Positions 37,598-44,751 of a DNA stretch of 64,000 bases are shown piece by piece. The stretch covers positions 1 to 64,000 of the forward strand of contig NZ_JAJLQY010000012.1 in assembly GCF_020991275.1 (NCBI RefSeq). The letters are read 5' to 3'. The notes below the pieces were generated by a model. The model searched no databases. It was given only the letters and a program-made list of their open reading frames with translations, and was not told where the DNA came from. The DNA is from Actinocorallia sp. API 0066. Lineage in GTDB: Bacteria > Actinomycetota > Actinomycetes > Streptosporangiales > Streptosporangiaceae. The stretch's first letter is position 1. Every line of letters starts with the position of its first letter. Made by a program: the position numbers and the translations under genes.

Positions 37598-38398
37598 CTA
37601 CGCTCGTGCGAGGGAGATCGCCATGGGCAGAGGGACGGCGTGGAAGCCGCGCTCGGCCGCGCGGGCGTAGGAGTCGCTGCCGGGGATCTCGGAGAGGCGG
37701 CCGGTGAAAGGTGTGGAGGGGAGGTCTCTGGCGGACCAGCACCCCGCGGTGCTGAGGATCAGCTCCTCGCCCACGATCGGGGCCACGCGCATGGTCGCGT
37801 CGATCTTGGTGGTCTGATCGGGCGGGGATCCACGCCAGATGATCGCCAGCATTCTGCCATCGGGTGCCCAGAGGGCGCCGCTGTCGGTTCCTGGGAACGG
37901 GCCGCTCCGTCCGCGTGCTCCGGAGATCCAGGCGGAGAAGCCGGTTGCTACCGGTGGGCCCGCAAGCACCTGGACGGAGTCCAGTCTGGCCTCGGCGAAG
38001 ATCTCCGGACCATCGGAGGAACGGCCGGTCAGGGTCGCCCGGGCGATGACGATGGTCGCTCCCGCGCGCCGTGCCTCGGCGAAATCGTCTTTCAGCGGCC
38101 TGTTATCGCATCCGGAGACGGGCACGTCGGCGCTGGCCTCCGGAGAAGGCGAGTTGGTCTTCGATAGAAGGGCGCCCAGGGAGCCCTGCGGAAGGGCGTT
38201 CGGGGAATCGTCTACTTCGCCCTGGGACAGGTGCGGCCATATGAGGATGGCCGATCCGGTCACGAGGATCGCTGAGGCGCATGCCGAGGCGATGCGCATG
38301 TGGGTGCGCCGCCGTCTTTTCGATCGGACCTTCGCCATGACGGATGCCTGATCGGGAGCCTTTGATGTCAGGGCATCGCGAAGCTGCTGCTGATCCAT
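37598..38398 (-). CDS. Membrane protein paired with sigma factor (candidate anti-sigma)
   Basis: A 266-aa protein starting 5 bases after the sigma-factor stop, so the two are co-translated. The N terminus is cytoplasmic and basic (KVRSKRRRRTHMR), followed by one transmembrane helix (ASACASAILVTGSAILIW) and an extracytoplasmic domain with a Ser/Pro linker and two Cys (VSGCDNRP; STAGCWSA). No ZAS anti-sigma motif (H-x3-C-x2-C) is seen, so the role as anti-sigma rests on position and topology only. It is element cargo. Confidence 0.75.
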   Translation of the reverse strand: MDQQQLRDALTSKAPDQASVMAKVRSKRRRRTHMRIASACASAILVTGSAILIWPHLSQGEVDDSPNALPQGSLGALLSKTNSPSPEASADVPVSGCDNRPLKDDFAEARRAGATIVIARATLTGRSSDGPEIFAEARLDSVQVLAGPPVATGFSAWISGARGRSGPFPGTDSGALWAPDGRMLAIIWRGSPPDQTTKIDATMRVAPIVGEELILSTAGCWSARDLPSTPFTGRLSEIPGSDSYARAAERGFHAVPLPMAISLARA

Positions 38399-38402
38399 CG
38401 GG

Positions 38403-38894
38403 TCAGTACCTCTCTATCGGTGCCTTGTCGGACAGACGGAGGGCCGCCCGCGCTTGAGATGCCTGCGAACGGACCGTGGCCGGGGAGCAACCGAGCGCTT
38501 CGGAGATCTGTCGGTCGTTCCAGTCCGCCAGGTATCTCAGCGCGATGACGGCCCGTTGTTTCGGTGAGAGCCGGGAGAGGAGACGCTGGACTTCGTCCCG
38601 GTCGACCACCTGGTCGCTGCCATCTGGGACGGCACGATCGAGAAGACGGTCGTCACCGGACGGGGCGGTTTGCCGGCGCGCCGTCTTCCGCCGATCTGAA
38701 AGGTAGGTCGTGACGATCACGCGCCGCACGTAGGCCGACGGTTTGTCCATCGCCGAGATCCTGCTCCACCGGTCGGACACCTTCAGGAGCGCGTCCGCCA
38801 GAACGTCCTCAGCGGTGTGAACGTCTCCCGTGAGAGCTCCGGTGAATTGAGCAAGGGCGGCGTATTCGCTGTTGACGAAGCCCTCGAAGTCCAT
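38403..38894 (-). CDS. ECF sigma factor, SigE/SACE-type
   Basis: A 163-aa sigma-70 family factor. ATG 38894 has GGGAAGGAATCC upstream; a longer frame to 38939 lacks a site. Region 2 includes TAEDVLADALLKVSDRW and PSAYVRRVIVTTYLSDRR. Region 4 is LSPKQRAVIALRYLADWNDR followed by ISEALGCSPATVRSQASQAR. Such short factors direct small regulons in actinomycetes and are often paired with a membrane regulator, here the next gene. Confidence 0.92.
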   Translation of the reverse strand: MDFEGFVNSEYAALAQFTGALTGDVHTAEDVLADALLKVSDRWSRISAMDKPSAYVRRVIVTTYLSDRRKTARRQTAPSGDDRLLDRAVPDGSDQVVDRDEVQRLLSRLSPKQRAVIALRYLADWNDRQISEALGCSPATVRSQASQARAALRLSDKAPIERY

Positions 38895-39009
38895 GGATTC
38901 CTTCCCGCCGAGGTGTGAGCCTCGTCGTACTAACGTCACCGGGCGGCCGAGGTGTGCAGCCGGAGCGGAGGATTGTCACGCCGAGGCGAGGGAGCCCACG
39001 CAACGAGCG

Positions 39010-39040
39010 GCCGGCCGGGTCGCGTGGCGACCCGGCCGGC
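39010..39040 (-). terminator. Terminator after S1 protease gene
   Basis: A 14-bp perfect stem (GCCGGCCGGGTCGC and complement) with a GTG loop, between the protease stop and the sigma factor start. It separates the two transcription units. Confidence 0.8.
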
Positions 39041-39111
39041 ATCAGGAGGGTGGCGTTCACGGCCTGCTGGTCAGCGGCTTCTCGGCCGTGCTGGCAGGGT
39101 GGCCGGGAGGG

Positions 39112-40398
39112 TCATCCGGTCCTGAGGCTGGAACCCGAGAATCCGTTGAGGATCCGCTGGATCGACGAGAAGAGGACGCTGGAATAGCACGAGTTCCCCG
39201 TGGCGTGGATGCTGGGGCAGGTCACCGCAGTACCGATGACGCCCGCCTGGATCATGCCGGTGGCGTACACCTGCGTGCCGTTGCTGAGCGGGACGAAGAC
39301 CGGTCCACCGCTGTCTCCCCCGACCGCGGCGGTCTTACCCGACGCCTGATTGCCCCGGATGGTACGGAAGCTCCCGAAGCCGTCGTTGAAGGTGACGTTC
39401 AGGTTGCCGACATTGATCCCGCAGTGGACACCGGAGTTCCCGCCGCTCGTGCACACGACGTCATTCAAGCTGAGCGCGACCTTGCCGACCACCGTCTTAC
39501 GGTATTCCTGCTGGCTCCAGGTCCCGTCCCAGATCAGCGGGCTTCCGGTGGCGGTGAGCATACGGGCCGCGCCATCGGTCGACGTCGCGATCGACGCTCC
39601 GAGCGTGTTGCTGTTGTCGTACATCCGGTAGTCGTTGCGGTTGCAGTGCCTCGCGGTGATGGTTCGGGCGTTGCCGTTCGCTCCGTAGATGCCGAACCCC
39701 GTACTGCAGATGGTGTTGTTGCCGGGAGAGCGCATGAAGGCGCCGGCGTTGAAGGGCGCGGAATCGGTGCTCCTTCCGACGAGAAGATCGGCCCCCGGAT
39801 TCTCGGAGACCTCGACGGGAACGCCGCCGATGCTGTCGGGAATGGCCGCCGAACTCTTCACCATGTCCAGCGCCGTCTCCGCATGGACGACGATGTTCTC
39901 TTGTCCGACCGTCGGCCCATCGATCTGGGTGATCTTGACTCCGTCCCACGTCCCTTTTTCGGACGCGACCAGGATCGCGTCGATGACTCCGTCGACCTGG
40001 GCTCTGGTGTACCTCCACGACTGGAAGGACACGGCGATTCCGCGCCGGGCCCCCTCGGCCTTGATCTCGGCGCGGAGGGGCGACGACCCGGACCAGAGCA
40101 GGCGGGTGCTCTTCTCCGTGGCATTATTCACGGATTCGAAATAGCCGCTGTCATCGATGCCGGGAAGCTCCAGAATCCAGCTCTTGAAGAGCTGAAGCTG
40201 CTCCTGATTGCCGAGAAAATCGGGCCCTACCTCGGCGATGAACTGATCGGTAGCGGATGTTCCCGCTTGGTTCACCGCGGCTGGACCCGGATCGTCCGCG
40301 ACGGCGGGGCCAGTCGCGGCAGGGATGAGCAGGACGATCACCGCGAGGGTGACCCCGAAAGCGTTACGCCCCATTCCATGTATTTTGCTTCGGCTCAT
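39112..40398 (-). CDS. Secreted trypsin-like (S1) serine protease
   Basis: A 428-aa exported protease from ATG 40398 (40374 also possible). The signal peptide (FGVTLAVIVLLIPAATGPAVA) is followed by a propeptide of about 150 residues, as in streptogrisins. The catalytic domain shows ITARHCNRND (His), an Asp probably in STDGAARM, and GGDSGGPVFV (Ser). Cys pairs flank each catalytic segment (TICSTGF/RHCN; VVCTSG/VHCG; VTCPS/NSCYS). Codon use is less GC3-extreme than in neighbouring chromosome genes, which suits its place in a mobile element. The target is unknown. Confidence 0.9.
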   Translation of the reverse strand: MSRSKIHGMGRNAFGVTLAVIVLLIPAATGPAVADDPGPAAVNQAGTSATDQFIAEVGPDFLGNQEQLQLFKSWILELPGIDDSGYFESVNNATEKSTRLLWSGSSPLRAEIKAEGARRGIAVSFQSWRYTRAQVDGVIDAILVASEKGTWDGVKITQIDGPTVGQENIVVHAETALDMVKSSAAIPDSIGGVPVEVSENPGADLLVGRSTDSAPFNAGAFMRSPGNNTICSTGFGIYGANGNARTITARHCNRNDYRMYDNSNTLGASIATSTDGAARMLTATGSPLIWDGTWSQQEYRKTVVGKVALSLNDVVCTSGGNSGVHCGINVGNLNVTFNDGFGSFRTIRGNQASGKTAAVGGDSGGPVFVPLSNGTQVYATGMIQAGVIGTAVTCPSIHATGNSCYSSVLFSSIQRILNGFSGSSLRTG

Positions 40399-40844
40399 GA
40401 TCAGCAGCTTTGTGGTGATGGTCGGCGGCACTACCACAGAATTCTGAACGGCAGCTAACGGAGGCCGTCATGAGGGGTAACGACAGGGGTCGGTCGATAT
40501 TCTAATTGTCCATTGATGTTCATTTGGAAGTCGCCTAGAATTCTCACCCCAGAAATTGGGGAAGGTCGCATCCATCGCATCCGACGTGTGGAGCCTTTAA
40601 ACTCCGGATTCGCGCGTGGGAGTCCAGCAGGGGATGACTGCAGCCTCGCTCAATATGGGGGACGTTACCGATCGTTGCGACCGGCCCGGGTCGGGTATCG
40701 GGGGCCCGCATAGCTGATGGTGAGCACGAGCTGGCGATCGGCGAGGGATCGCTAGCCATGGACCAGGGCCTGGCCGACAGCGACTGGTCCTGCGACGGCG
40801 GCTTCGCCTAGAGCATCTTCCACCTCGCGTTTCTGGCCTCTTGA
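40399..40844. other. Gene-free stretch inside element
   Basis: This 446-bp stretch is AT-richer near 40490-40560, where the protease promoter should lie. Short frames on both strands have no ribosome sites and no family likeness. From about 40815 a frame (SRFWPLD...) may be a frameshifted upstream piece of the relaxase remnant that follows. Confidence 0.5.
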
Positions 40845-41684
40845 CGCTCCAGCCGTTGCTACTCGGTCGCCCTCCCGCCTCTCGAGGGCGGGAAGCCGGT
40901 CTGGTTCGGCGGGGGGAAGCTCGCCCCTGACCTCACGCTGCCCCGGCTGCGGACGGGCTGGCAGGGGAGCGACCCTGCCCGCGCGGTCGAGGCGTGGGAG
41001 GCCGCGGCCCTCGGAGCGACTTCGCCTCGGCAGCTCCCGGCCGGGGACTTGAGCGCGTGGGCGGACGCCATCGACCGGGTCAACGTGTTCGCTGACCGGC
41101 TCGAAAAGACGCCGTCCTCCCACACGGTCGTGTGGGCGCGAGCGGCGCGTGAGACCGCCGGCGTCTACGCGGTGTTGTGGCGCCGGATCGAGGTCGACCG
41201 GCCGGGCCCGCTCGCTGGAGCCGTCGACGCCCTGGCCCGCTCCGCCCAACACCGCCGACGTGGGGTAGGGGATGCCTACCACCGGCCACTCTGCGGTGCC
41301 GCACGCGTCGTCCAGGCCGCCGTTCCGCGCATCACCGGCCGCGCCCACCAGGCGTGGATCGCCCTGGTGAAGGCCCTGGTCCGGCTGGTCGGCGTGATCC
41401 TCGAAGCCAACCGGGCACAAGGCCAGGCCCTGCGCGCCGTCCAGCTCGCCGATGCCCGTCAAGCCCAGCTTGATCGCGTCCTGCGGCGCGGCGTCCAGCC
41501 TCGCCCGCAAGCCCGACCCGCCGCTCACGGGATGACTGACTGGGAGATGGACCACGTCGCCAACGCGATCCGGCTCCTCAACGAGATCCACCCGCAGGAA
41601 CTCCTGCGACGCGGCGACAGCACCCGCTCCAAGGCACCGCGCCCCAACCCGATGCTCAGCCCAGAGCGGGGGTTCGGCTTGTGA
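40845..41684 (+). pseudogene. Relaxase/mobilisation nuclease remnant (C-terminal part)
   Basis: An open stretch of 280 codons bounded upstream by an in-frame TGA, without a start near its beginning. The N-terminal part reads YSVALPPLEGGKPVWFGGG then KLAPDLTLPKLR-type sequence (KLAPDLTLPRLRTGW), which I recognise from the C-terminal region of actinomycete ICE relaxases. The rest is the usual Ala/Arg-rich helical tail. The HUH nuclease domain (His triad and catalytic Tyr) is absent, so it cannot nick DNA. An internal ATG/GTG could still express a helical fragment (for example from 41049). Confidence 0.7.
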
Positions 41685-41968
41685 CCACTCGCCCTAGGCA
41701 TCTCAGCCCCTGCCAGCCGCTGAGCTGTAGGGGCAAGACCTTGCCCACCGCACTGGCCGACCTCTCCGACGCCCGGGGCAACGCCTTGCCCGTCTCAGCC
41801 CCCAACCGGCCGGACGGGGTTCGGACCTTGCCCACGCAGCTCAACGCCTTGACCGGAGCACCACCACCCCGGCCGGGGGCCGCCCGCCGACCAGCGACGG
41901 CCCCGCCCTGGTTCCGCAGCGGCGCGACACGAAGCCCACGGAACGGCCCCACAGAGGAGGCCAGATGA
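41681..41968 (+). CDS. Small hypothetical protein in element
   Basis: A 95-aa frame whose GTG overlaps the relaxase stop (GTGA) and whose TGA overlaps the next ATG (ATGA). The overlaps suggest a once-real operon. The protein is Pro/Arg-rich with repeated TLP motifs (KTLPTALADL; RTLPTQLNAL) and no recognisable domain. The repeats coincide with DNA palindromes, so the sequence may matter as DNA and not only as protein. Confidence 0.5.
   Translation: MTTRPRHLSPCQPLSCRGKTLPTALADLSDARGNALPVSAPNRPDGVRTLPTQLNALTGAPPPRPGAARRPATAPPWFRSGATRSPRNGPTEEAR
41731..41833. promoter_or_regulatory. Three phased GGGCAA..TTGCCC sites (two palindromes and one half-site)
   Basis: GGGCAAGACCTTGCCC at 41731-41746 and GGGCAACGCCTTGCCC at 41776-41791 are 16-base dyads 45 bp apart. 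A third copy at 41818-41833 keeps only the right half (ACCTTGCCC). The spacing is close to four helical turns. They resemble operator or iteron arrays but lie inside a short coding frame. Confidence 0.5.
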
Positions 41969-42240
41969 GCAGGAACCCCAAGAACGCGCTCCCGCCGATC
42001 CCGGCAAGCCAACTCCCCGCCGGAGCCCTACGGTTCAACGGCCGCCGCCTCGCCTCGATCATCTGCCCCACATGCGGCAACCTCCCCACCCTCGACCGCC
42101 GCTGGGTCATCAACACCCACCACCGCCCCGGCAACCAGCCCCACACCACCCGCCGATGCCCCGGCAGCAGACGACAGACTGAAACGTGGGGAGGTCGGAA
42201 GGACCCCCGTCCTTCCGACCTCCCCACACGCCGGGGATGA
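41965..42240 (+). CDS. Small putative zinc-ribbon protein in element
   Basis: A 91-aa frame, ATG 41965, with GAGGAGG 7 bases upstream, the best ribosome site in this stretch. It has IICPTCGNLP (C-x-x-C), a His-rich middle (NTHHRPGNQPHTT) and RRCPGS, a possible zinc-binding set. The last about 18 codons read through a 19-bp hairpin, so the natural C terminus may have been lost by rearrangement. Function unknown. Confidence 0.6.
   Translation: MSRNPKNALPPIPASQLPAGALRFNGRRLASIICPTCGNLPTLDRRWVINTHHRPGNQPHTTRRCPGSRRQTETWGGRKDPRPSDLPTRRG
42186..42227. terminator. 19-bp perfect hairpin
   Basis: A perfect 19-bp stem (GTGGGGAGGTCGGAAGGAC and complement) with a CCCC loop. It lies at the 3' end of the zinc-ribbon frame and directly beyond the truncated GntR fragment. 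It could be a bidirectional terminator or the scar of a small inserted palindrome. Confidence 0.75.
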
Positions 42241-42370
42241 CGCAAACGGTGACCTCGATCAGGGCTCCGGTGCAGGCGGATCGGCCGACGCGGACGAGCT
42301 CCAGGACGGGCATCGCCCGCGGCGTCTCAACCAGCCGGGCCTCGTCAGCGCTCGGCATCCGGACACTCCT
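42228..42370 (-). pseudogene. GntR-family regulator fragment (UTRA C-terminal part)
   Basis: The minus strand encodes RMPSADEARLVETPRAMPVLEL then VRVGRSA and GALIEVTVCVIPG, the pattern of the UTRA ligand domain (P-E-E-A-x-x-L ... P-V-L-x-x-x-R). It is cut at the left by the hairpin and at the right by the start of the integrase remnant, and it has no DNA-binding domain. GntR/UTRA regulators (KorSA type) control actinomycete ICEs. Confidence 0.6.
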
Positions 42371-42371
42371 C

Positions 42372-42802
42372 ATGGACTTCCTCAACACCGCGGGTAGCCG
42401 CCGCTGCACCTGCACCAATACGGAGGAACCCTGGTGCCTGGGGATGGACTACGTGTTCCTCACGCCGTCGCGGGCTCACCACCGGCGCTCGAACTACAGC
42501 TCGCGCTACATGCGCCCCGCGATGGACGGCTGGTTCCCGAAGAACGAGGGGGAGCGGCGCCCGAAGCCCGCCAAGCCCGTCCTGGTCGACTTCACCGACG
42601 GCTGGCCCGGCCGGCCCGTCCTGGCCCGCCGCCGAGCCCGGCAAGCCGTTCGCGCGGCGTCTACAGCCACGTCAGCCCCACCATGCGGACCCGCCTGATC
42701 GACGAACTCGAAAGGCTCTGGGAGCAGTCCCTGAAGGACCGAGCGAAGCTTCACCCGACCTCACTCGTGCCCGTTTTGGACCGGCTGTTGAAGGGGCTCT
42801 AG
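42372..42802 (+). pseudogene. int: Tyrosine integrase remnant with deleted catalytic core
   Basis: Two pieces in different frames. The first (about 42372-42640) has RRCTCTNTEEPWCLGMDYVF then HHRRSNYSSRYMRPAMDGWF and PVLVDFTDGWPG. The second (to 42802) is RGVYSHVSPTMRTRLIDELE then LWEQSLKDRAKLHPTSLVPV. I recognise these as the middle and C-terminal ends of an actinomycete ICE integrase. The stretch that should join them, with the LTPHGLRH box and the following His, is missing. The YSHVSP Tyr remains. The N-terminal arm-binding domain is also gone. Confidence 0.75.
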
Positions 42803-42829
42803 AGCAAGATCACCCCCAACTCGCCCCCA
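42803..42829 (+). repeat. Right subterminal repeat, candidate integrase arm site
   Basis: Direct partner of 37415-37441 (24/27 identical). It starts at the integrase remnant's stop codon and lies 60 bases from attR. Confidence 0.6.
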
Positions 42830-42850
42830 GAATCGGACATTGGGAAAAGG

Positions 42851-42884
42851 CAGAGGCCCCGTCGCTGGAGCGACGGGGCCTCTG
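42851..42884 (-). terminator. Terminator of intact tRNA-His
   Basis: A 15-bp perfect stem (CAGAGGCCCCGTCGC and complement) with a TGGA loop. On the minus strand it is followed by CCTTTTCCC. It lies on the element side of attR, so the element supplied a new terminator along with the tRNA 3' half. Confidence 0.88.
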
Positions 42885-42889
42885 GGCTT

Positions 42890-42935
42890 GGGGTGGATGA
42901 CCGGGCTTGAACCGGCGACACCCAGGATCACAACC
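42890..42935 (-). other. attR: 46-bp core within tRNA-His
   Basis: Identical to 37274-37319. It covers the tRNA from the anticodon stem/loop to the 3' end. Crossover in the anticodon loop is typical of tyrosine integrases that use tRNA genes. Confidence 0.93.
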
Positions 42936-42965
42936 TGGTGCTCTGCCTACTGAGCTACACCCACC
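42892..42965 (-). tRNA. tRNA-His (anticodon GTG)
   Basis: Minus-strand cloverleaf with acceptor stem GTGGGTG/CATCCAC, the His-specific extra G at -1 opposite discriminator C, D arm AGTAGGCA, anticodon loop TTGTGAT between CCAGG and CCTGG, and T arm GCCGG-TTCAAGC-CCGGT. Its 3' half is shared with attL. Confidence 0.96.
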
Positions 42966-43022
42966 ATGTCGCTTCGAGGTGAAGCGGCGAGAAACAGTGT
43001 AGCGGGTTTGGGGAGGTGGTCG

Positions 43023-43637
43023 TCACCGGATATCGGGGGCCTCGGCGATCACCTTGGCGGCGAGGGTGCGGGAGGTTTCGGTGTCCGGGCCGGGTTGGGG
43101 GACGAACACGGCGGCGCGGTAGTAGCGCAGCTCGCGGATCGACTCGGCGATGTCGGCGAGGGCGCGGTGGCCGCCCTTCTTCTCCGGGCTGGCGAAGTAG
43201 ACGCGCGGATACCAGCGGCGCGACAGCTCCTTGATCGAGCTGACGTCCACCATCCGGTAGTGCAGGTGCGCGTCGAGGGCCGGCATGTCGCGGGCCAGGA
43301 AAGACCGGTCGGTGGCGATCGAGTTGCCGCACAGCGGCGCCTTCTTCGGGTCGGGCACGTGCCGCTTGACGTAGTCGAGCACCGCCGTCTCGGCCTCGGC
43401 GAGCGTGATACCGCCGGGAAGCTCCTTCAGCAGGCCCGAACTGGTGTGCATGTCGCGCACCACCTTGTTCATCTGCGTCAGCGACTCCTCCGGCGGCTTG
43501 ATGACCAGGTCGACACCCTCGTCGAGGATGTTGAGCTCGGGATCCGTCACCAGGACCGCGATCTCGATCAGCGCGTCCCGGCTCAGGTCGAGCCCCGTCA
43601 TCTCGCAGTCAATCCACACCAACTTGTCGGCTGCCAT
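43023..43637 (-). CDS. orn: Oligoribonuclease
   Basis: A 204-aa 3'-5' exonuclease that degrades 2-5-mer RNAs (and pGpG) to mononucleotides in the cytoplasm. ATG 43637 follows GAGAGGGCAG; the open frame runs 45 codons upstream without sites. DEDDh-family motifs are present: [10 protein letters not shown] (D, E), [15 protein letters not shown] (D), and [13 protein letters not shown] (H and D). The actinobacterial family length is about 200-215 aa. It sits just upstream of tRNA-His; the two are on the same strand. Confidence 0.96.
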   Translation of the reverse strand: MAADKLVWIDCEMTGLDLSRDALIEIAVLVTDPELNILDEGVDLVIKPPEESLTQMNKVVRDMHTSSGLLKELPGGITLAEAETAVLDYVKRHVPDPKKAPLCGNSIATDRSFLARDMPALDAHLHYRMVDVSSIKELSRRWYPRVYFASPEKKGGHRALADIAESIRELRYYRAAVFVPQPGPDTETSRTLAAKVIAEAPDIR

Positions 43638-43871
43638 CTGCCCTCTCACCTGCGGAAACGTCATAGAGTGACGTTTCGTGCATCCACCAGAATCCAGGGA
43701 AATCCAGACGCGTCGCAGCACGGTCGCAGCACGGCCCGTGGCCTCGGCTGACGGCTCCGCAACGCCTCTCACCCCCGGTTCTGGCTCACCACAACGCTGT
43801 TGAATAACGACCCAACCCTACGCCCGGCTTTGTGGTCTCCGTGACGGCATTCCAGCCGTGCGCGCGGGGCC

Positions 43872-43910
43872 GCCGCTCCCGTCCGGTCGGCAGGACGGGA
43901 CGGGAGCGGC
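43872..43910 (-). terminator. Terminator of collagen-like gene
   Basis: A 13-bp perfect stem (GCCGCTCCCGTCC and complement) with a 13-base loop lies 24 bases past the collagen-like gene stop. The remainder of 43638-43933 shows no gene. Confidence 0.75.
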
Positions 43911-43933
43911 GCCGCGGTTCGCCGGGCGGCGGG

Positions 43934-44569
43934 TCAGACCGTGACGTTCATGCAGTAGGTGATGACGAGGACGTTCATCGCGTTCACCCCCGTGGACTCG
44001 GTGAACCCGAACTGCCACGCGACGAAGTCGTCGGTGATCCGGTCGCCGGTGACGAGGAGCGTGCCGGTGCCCGCGGTGGTGAACTGGCCGTTGATCGGAA
44101 GCGTGCCGGCCGGGCAGTTGCCGCCCCGGACCGTCGCGCTCCCGCCCGCCGGGATGGTGGCGACCGTGCCGATGCCGAAGCTCAGCACCGGGCCGGGGCC
44201 CGCGGGCCCCTGGGGTCCGGGCGGGCCCTGCGCGCCGGGCGCGCCGTCCACACCGTCCACGCCGTCGGCGCCGTCCGCGCCGTCCGCACCCGCGGGCCCC
44301 TGCAGCCCGGGAGGCCCAGGGGGGCCCACGGGACCCTGCGCCCCGGGGGGCCCCTGTGGGCCCTGCGGTCCGGGAGGGCCGGGCGGGCCCACGGGCCCCA
44401 CCTGGCCCTGGTGCCAGCAGTGGGTGGCGACGCGGGTGAGGTCGCTGAGGTCCTCCCCCTCGACGCACGGCGTGGCCGCGCGGGCGGGGACGGCGAAGGA
44501 CAGGGCGAGCACCGGTGCCGCCACGGCCGTCGCCATCAGCGCCGGGGCGACCGATTTCAGAGTGATCAT
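43934..44569 (-). CDS. Secreted collagen-like (Gly-X-Y) protein
   Basis: A 211-aa exported protein. The signal peptide ([21 protein letters not shown]) is followed by a short head with two Cys, then about 25 Gly-X-Y triplets (about residues 57-129, such as [19 protein letters not shown] and [16 protein letters not shown]), which should form a collagen triple helix. A C-terminal globular domain of about 80 residues has two Cys (GGNCPAG; VITYCMN) and may trimerise. The Asp-containing triplets could add charge pairing. Likely a surface or matrix component. Confidence 0.9.
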   Translation of the reverse strand: MITLKSVAPALMATAVAAPVLALSFAVPARAATPCVEGEDLSDLTRVATHCWHQGQVGPVGPPGPPGPQGPQGPPGAQGPVGPPGPPGLQGPAGADGADGADGVDGVDGAPGAQGPPGPQGPAGPGPVLSFGIGTVATIPAGGSATVRGGNCPAGTLPINGQFTTAGTGTLLVTGDRITDDFVAWQFGFTESTGVNAMNVLVITYCMNVTV

Positions 44570-44690
44570 GTTCGGCTAGGTCCCCGCCCGAGCCGGGAAG
44601 GATCAGCCAAGATCAAGAGTTTTTGGCAGGCTTGACCATCCTGTCGTGGATCTCCGGCGTGTCGCGTCGCGGAGGTGCCCGGCGGAGACG

Positions 44691-44729
44691 CCGACGCCCC
44701 CGTCCGGCGGGTGCGGACGGGGGCGTCGG
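44691..44729 (-). terminator. Terminator of DUF2510 gene
   Basis: A perfect 16-bp stem (CCGACGCCCCCGTCCG and complement) with a 7-base loop, 22 bases past the stop of the gene at 44752. Confidence 0.88.
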
Positions 44730-44751
44730 GTGACGGCGTGGGGCCGGGCGT

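Larger units (their letters stand above)
37274..42935. mobile_element. Decayed tRNA-His-integrated element (AICE-like remnant)
   Basis: Bounded by perfect 46-bp copies of the tRNA-His 3' half. Contents from left: arm-type repeat, membrane protein, sigma factor, S1 protease, relaxase C-terminal remnant, two small coupled frames, GntR-UTRA fragment, tyrosine-integrase remnant, arm-type repeat. This order, with int beside the intact tRNA, is that of actinomycete integrative and conjugative elements, but replication (Rep) and FtsK/SpoIIIE-type transfer genes are missing. The intact tRNA is restored by element DNA. The element is probably stuck, because int lacks its catalytic core. Confidence 0.88.

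Noticed and set aside
40752-41591. Leftward open frame of 279 codons opposite the relaxase remnant
   Set aside because: The rightward frame carries the recognisable relaxase segment (VWFGGGKLAPDLTLP); the leftward product has no domain or ribosome site.
42372-42802. Functional integrase gene
   Set aside because: The two parts are in different frames and the central catalytic box is absent, so it cannot be active.
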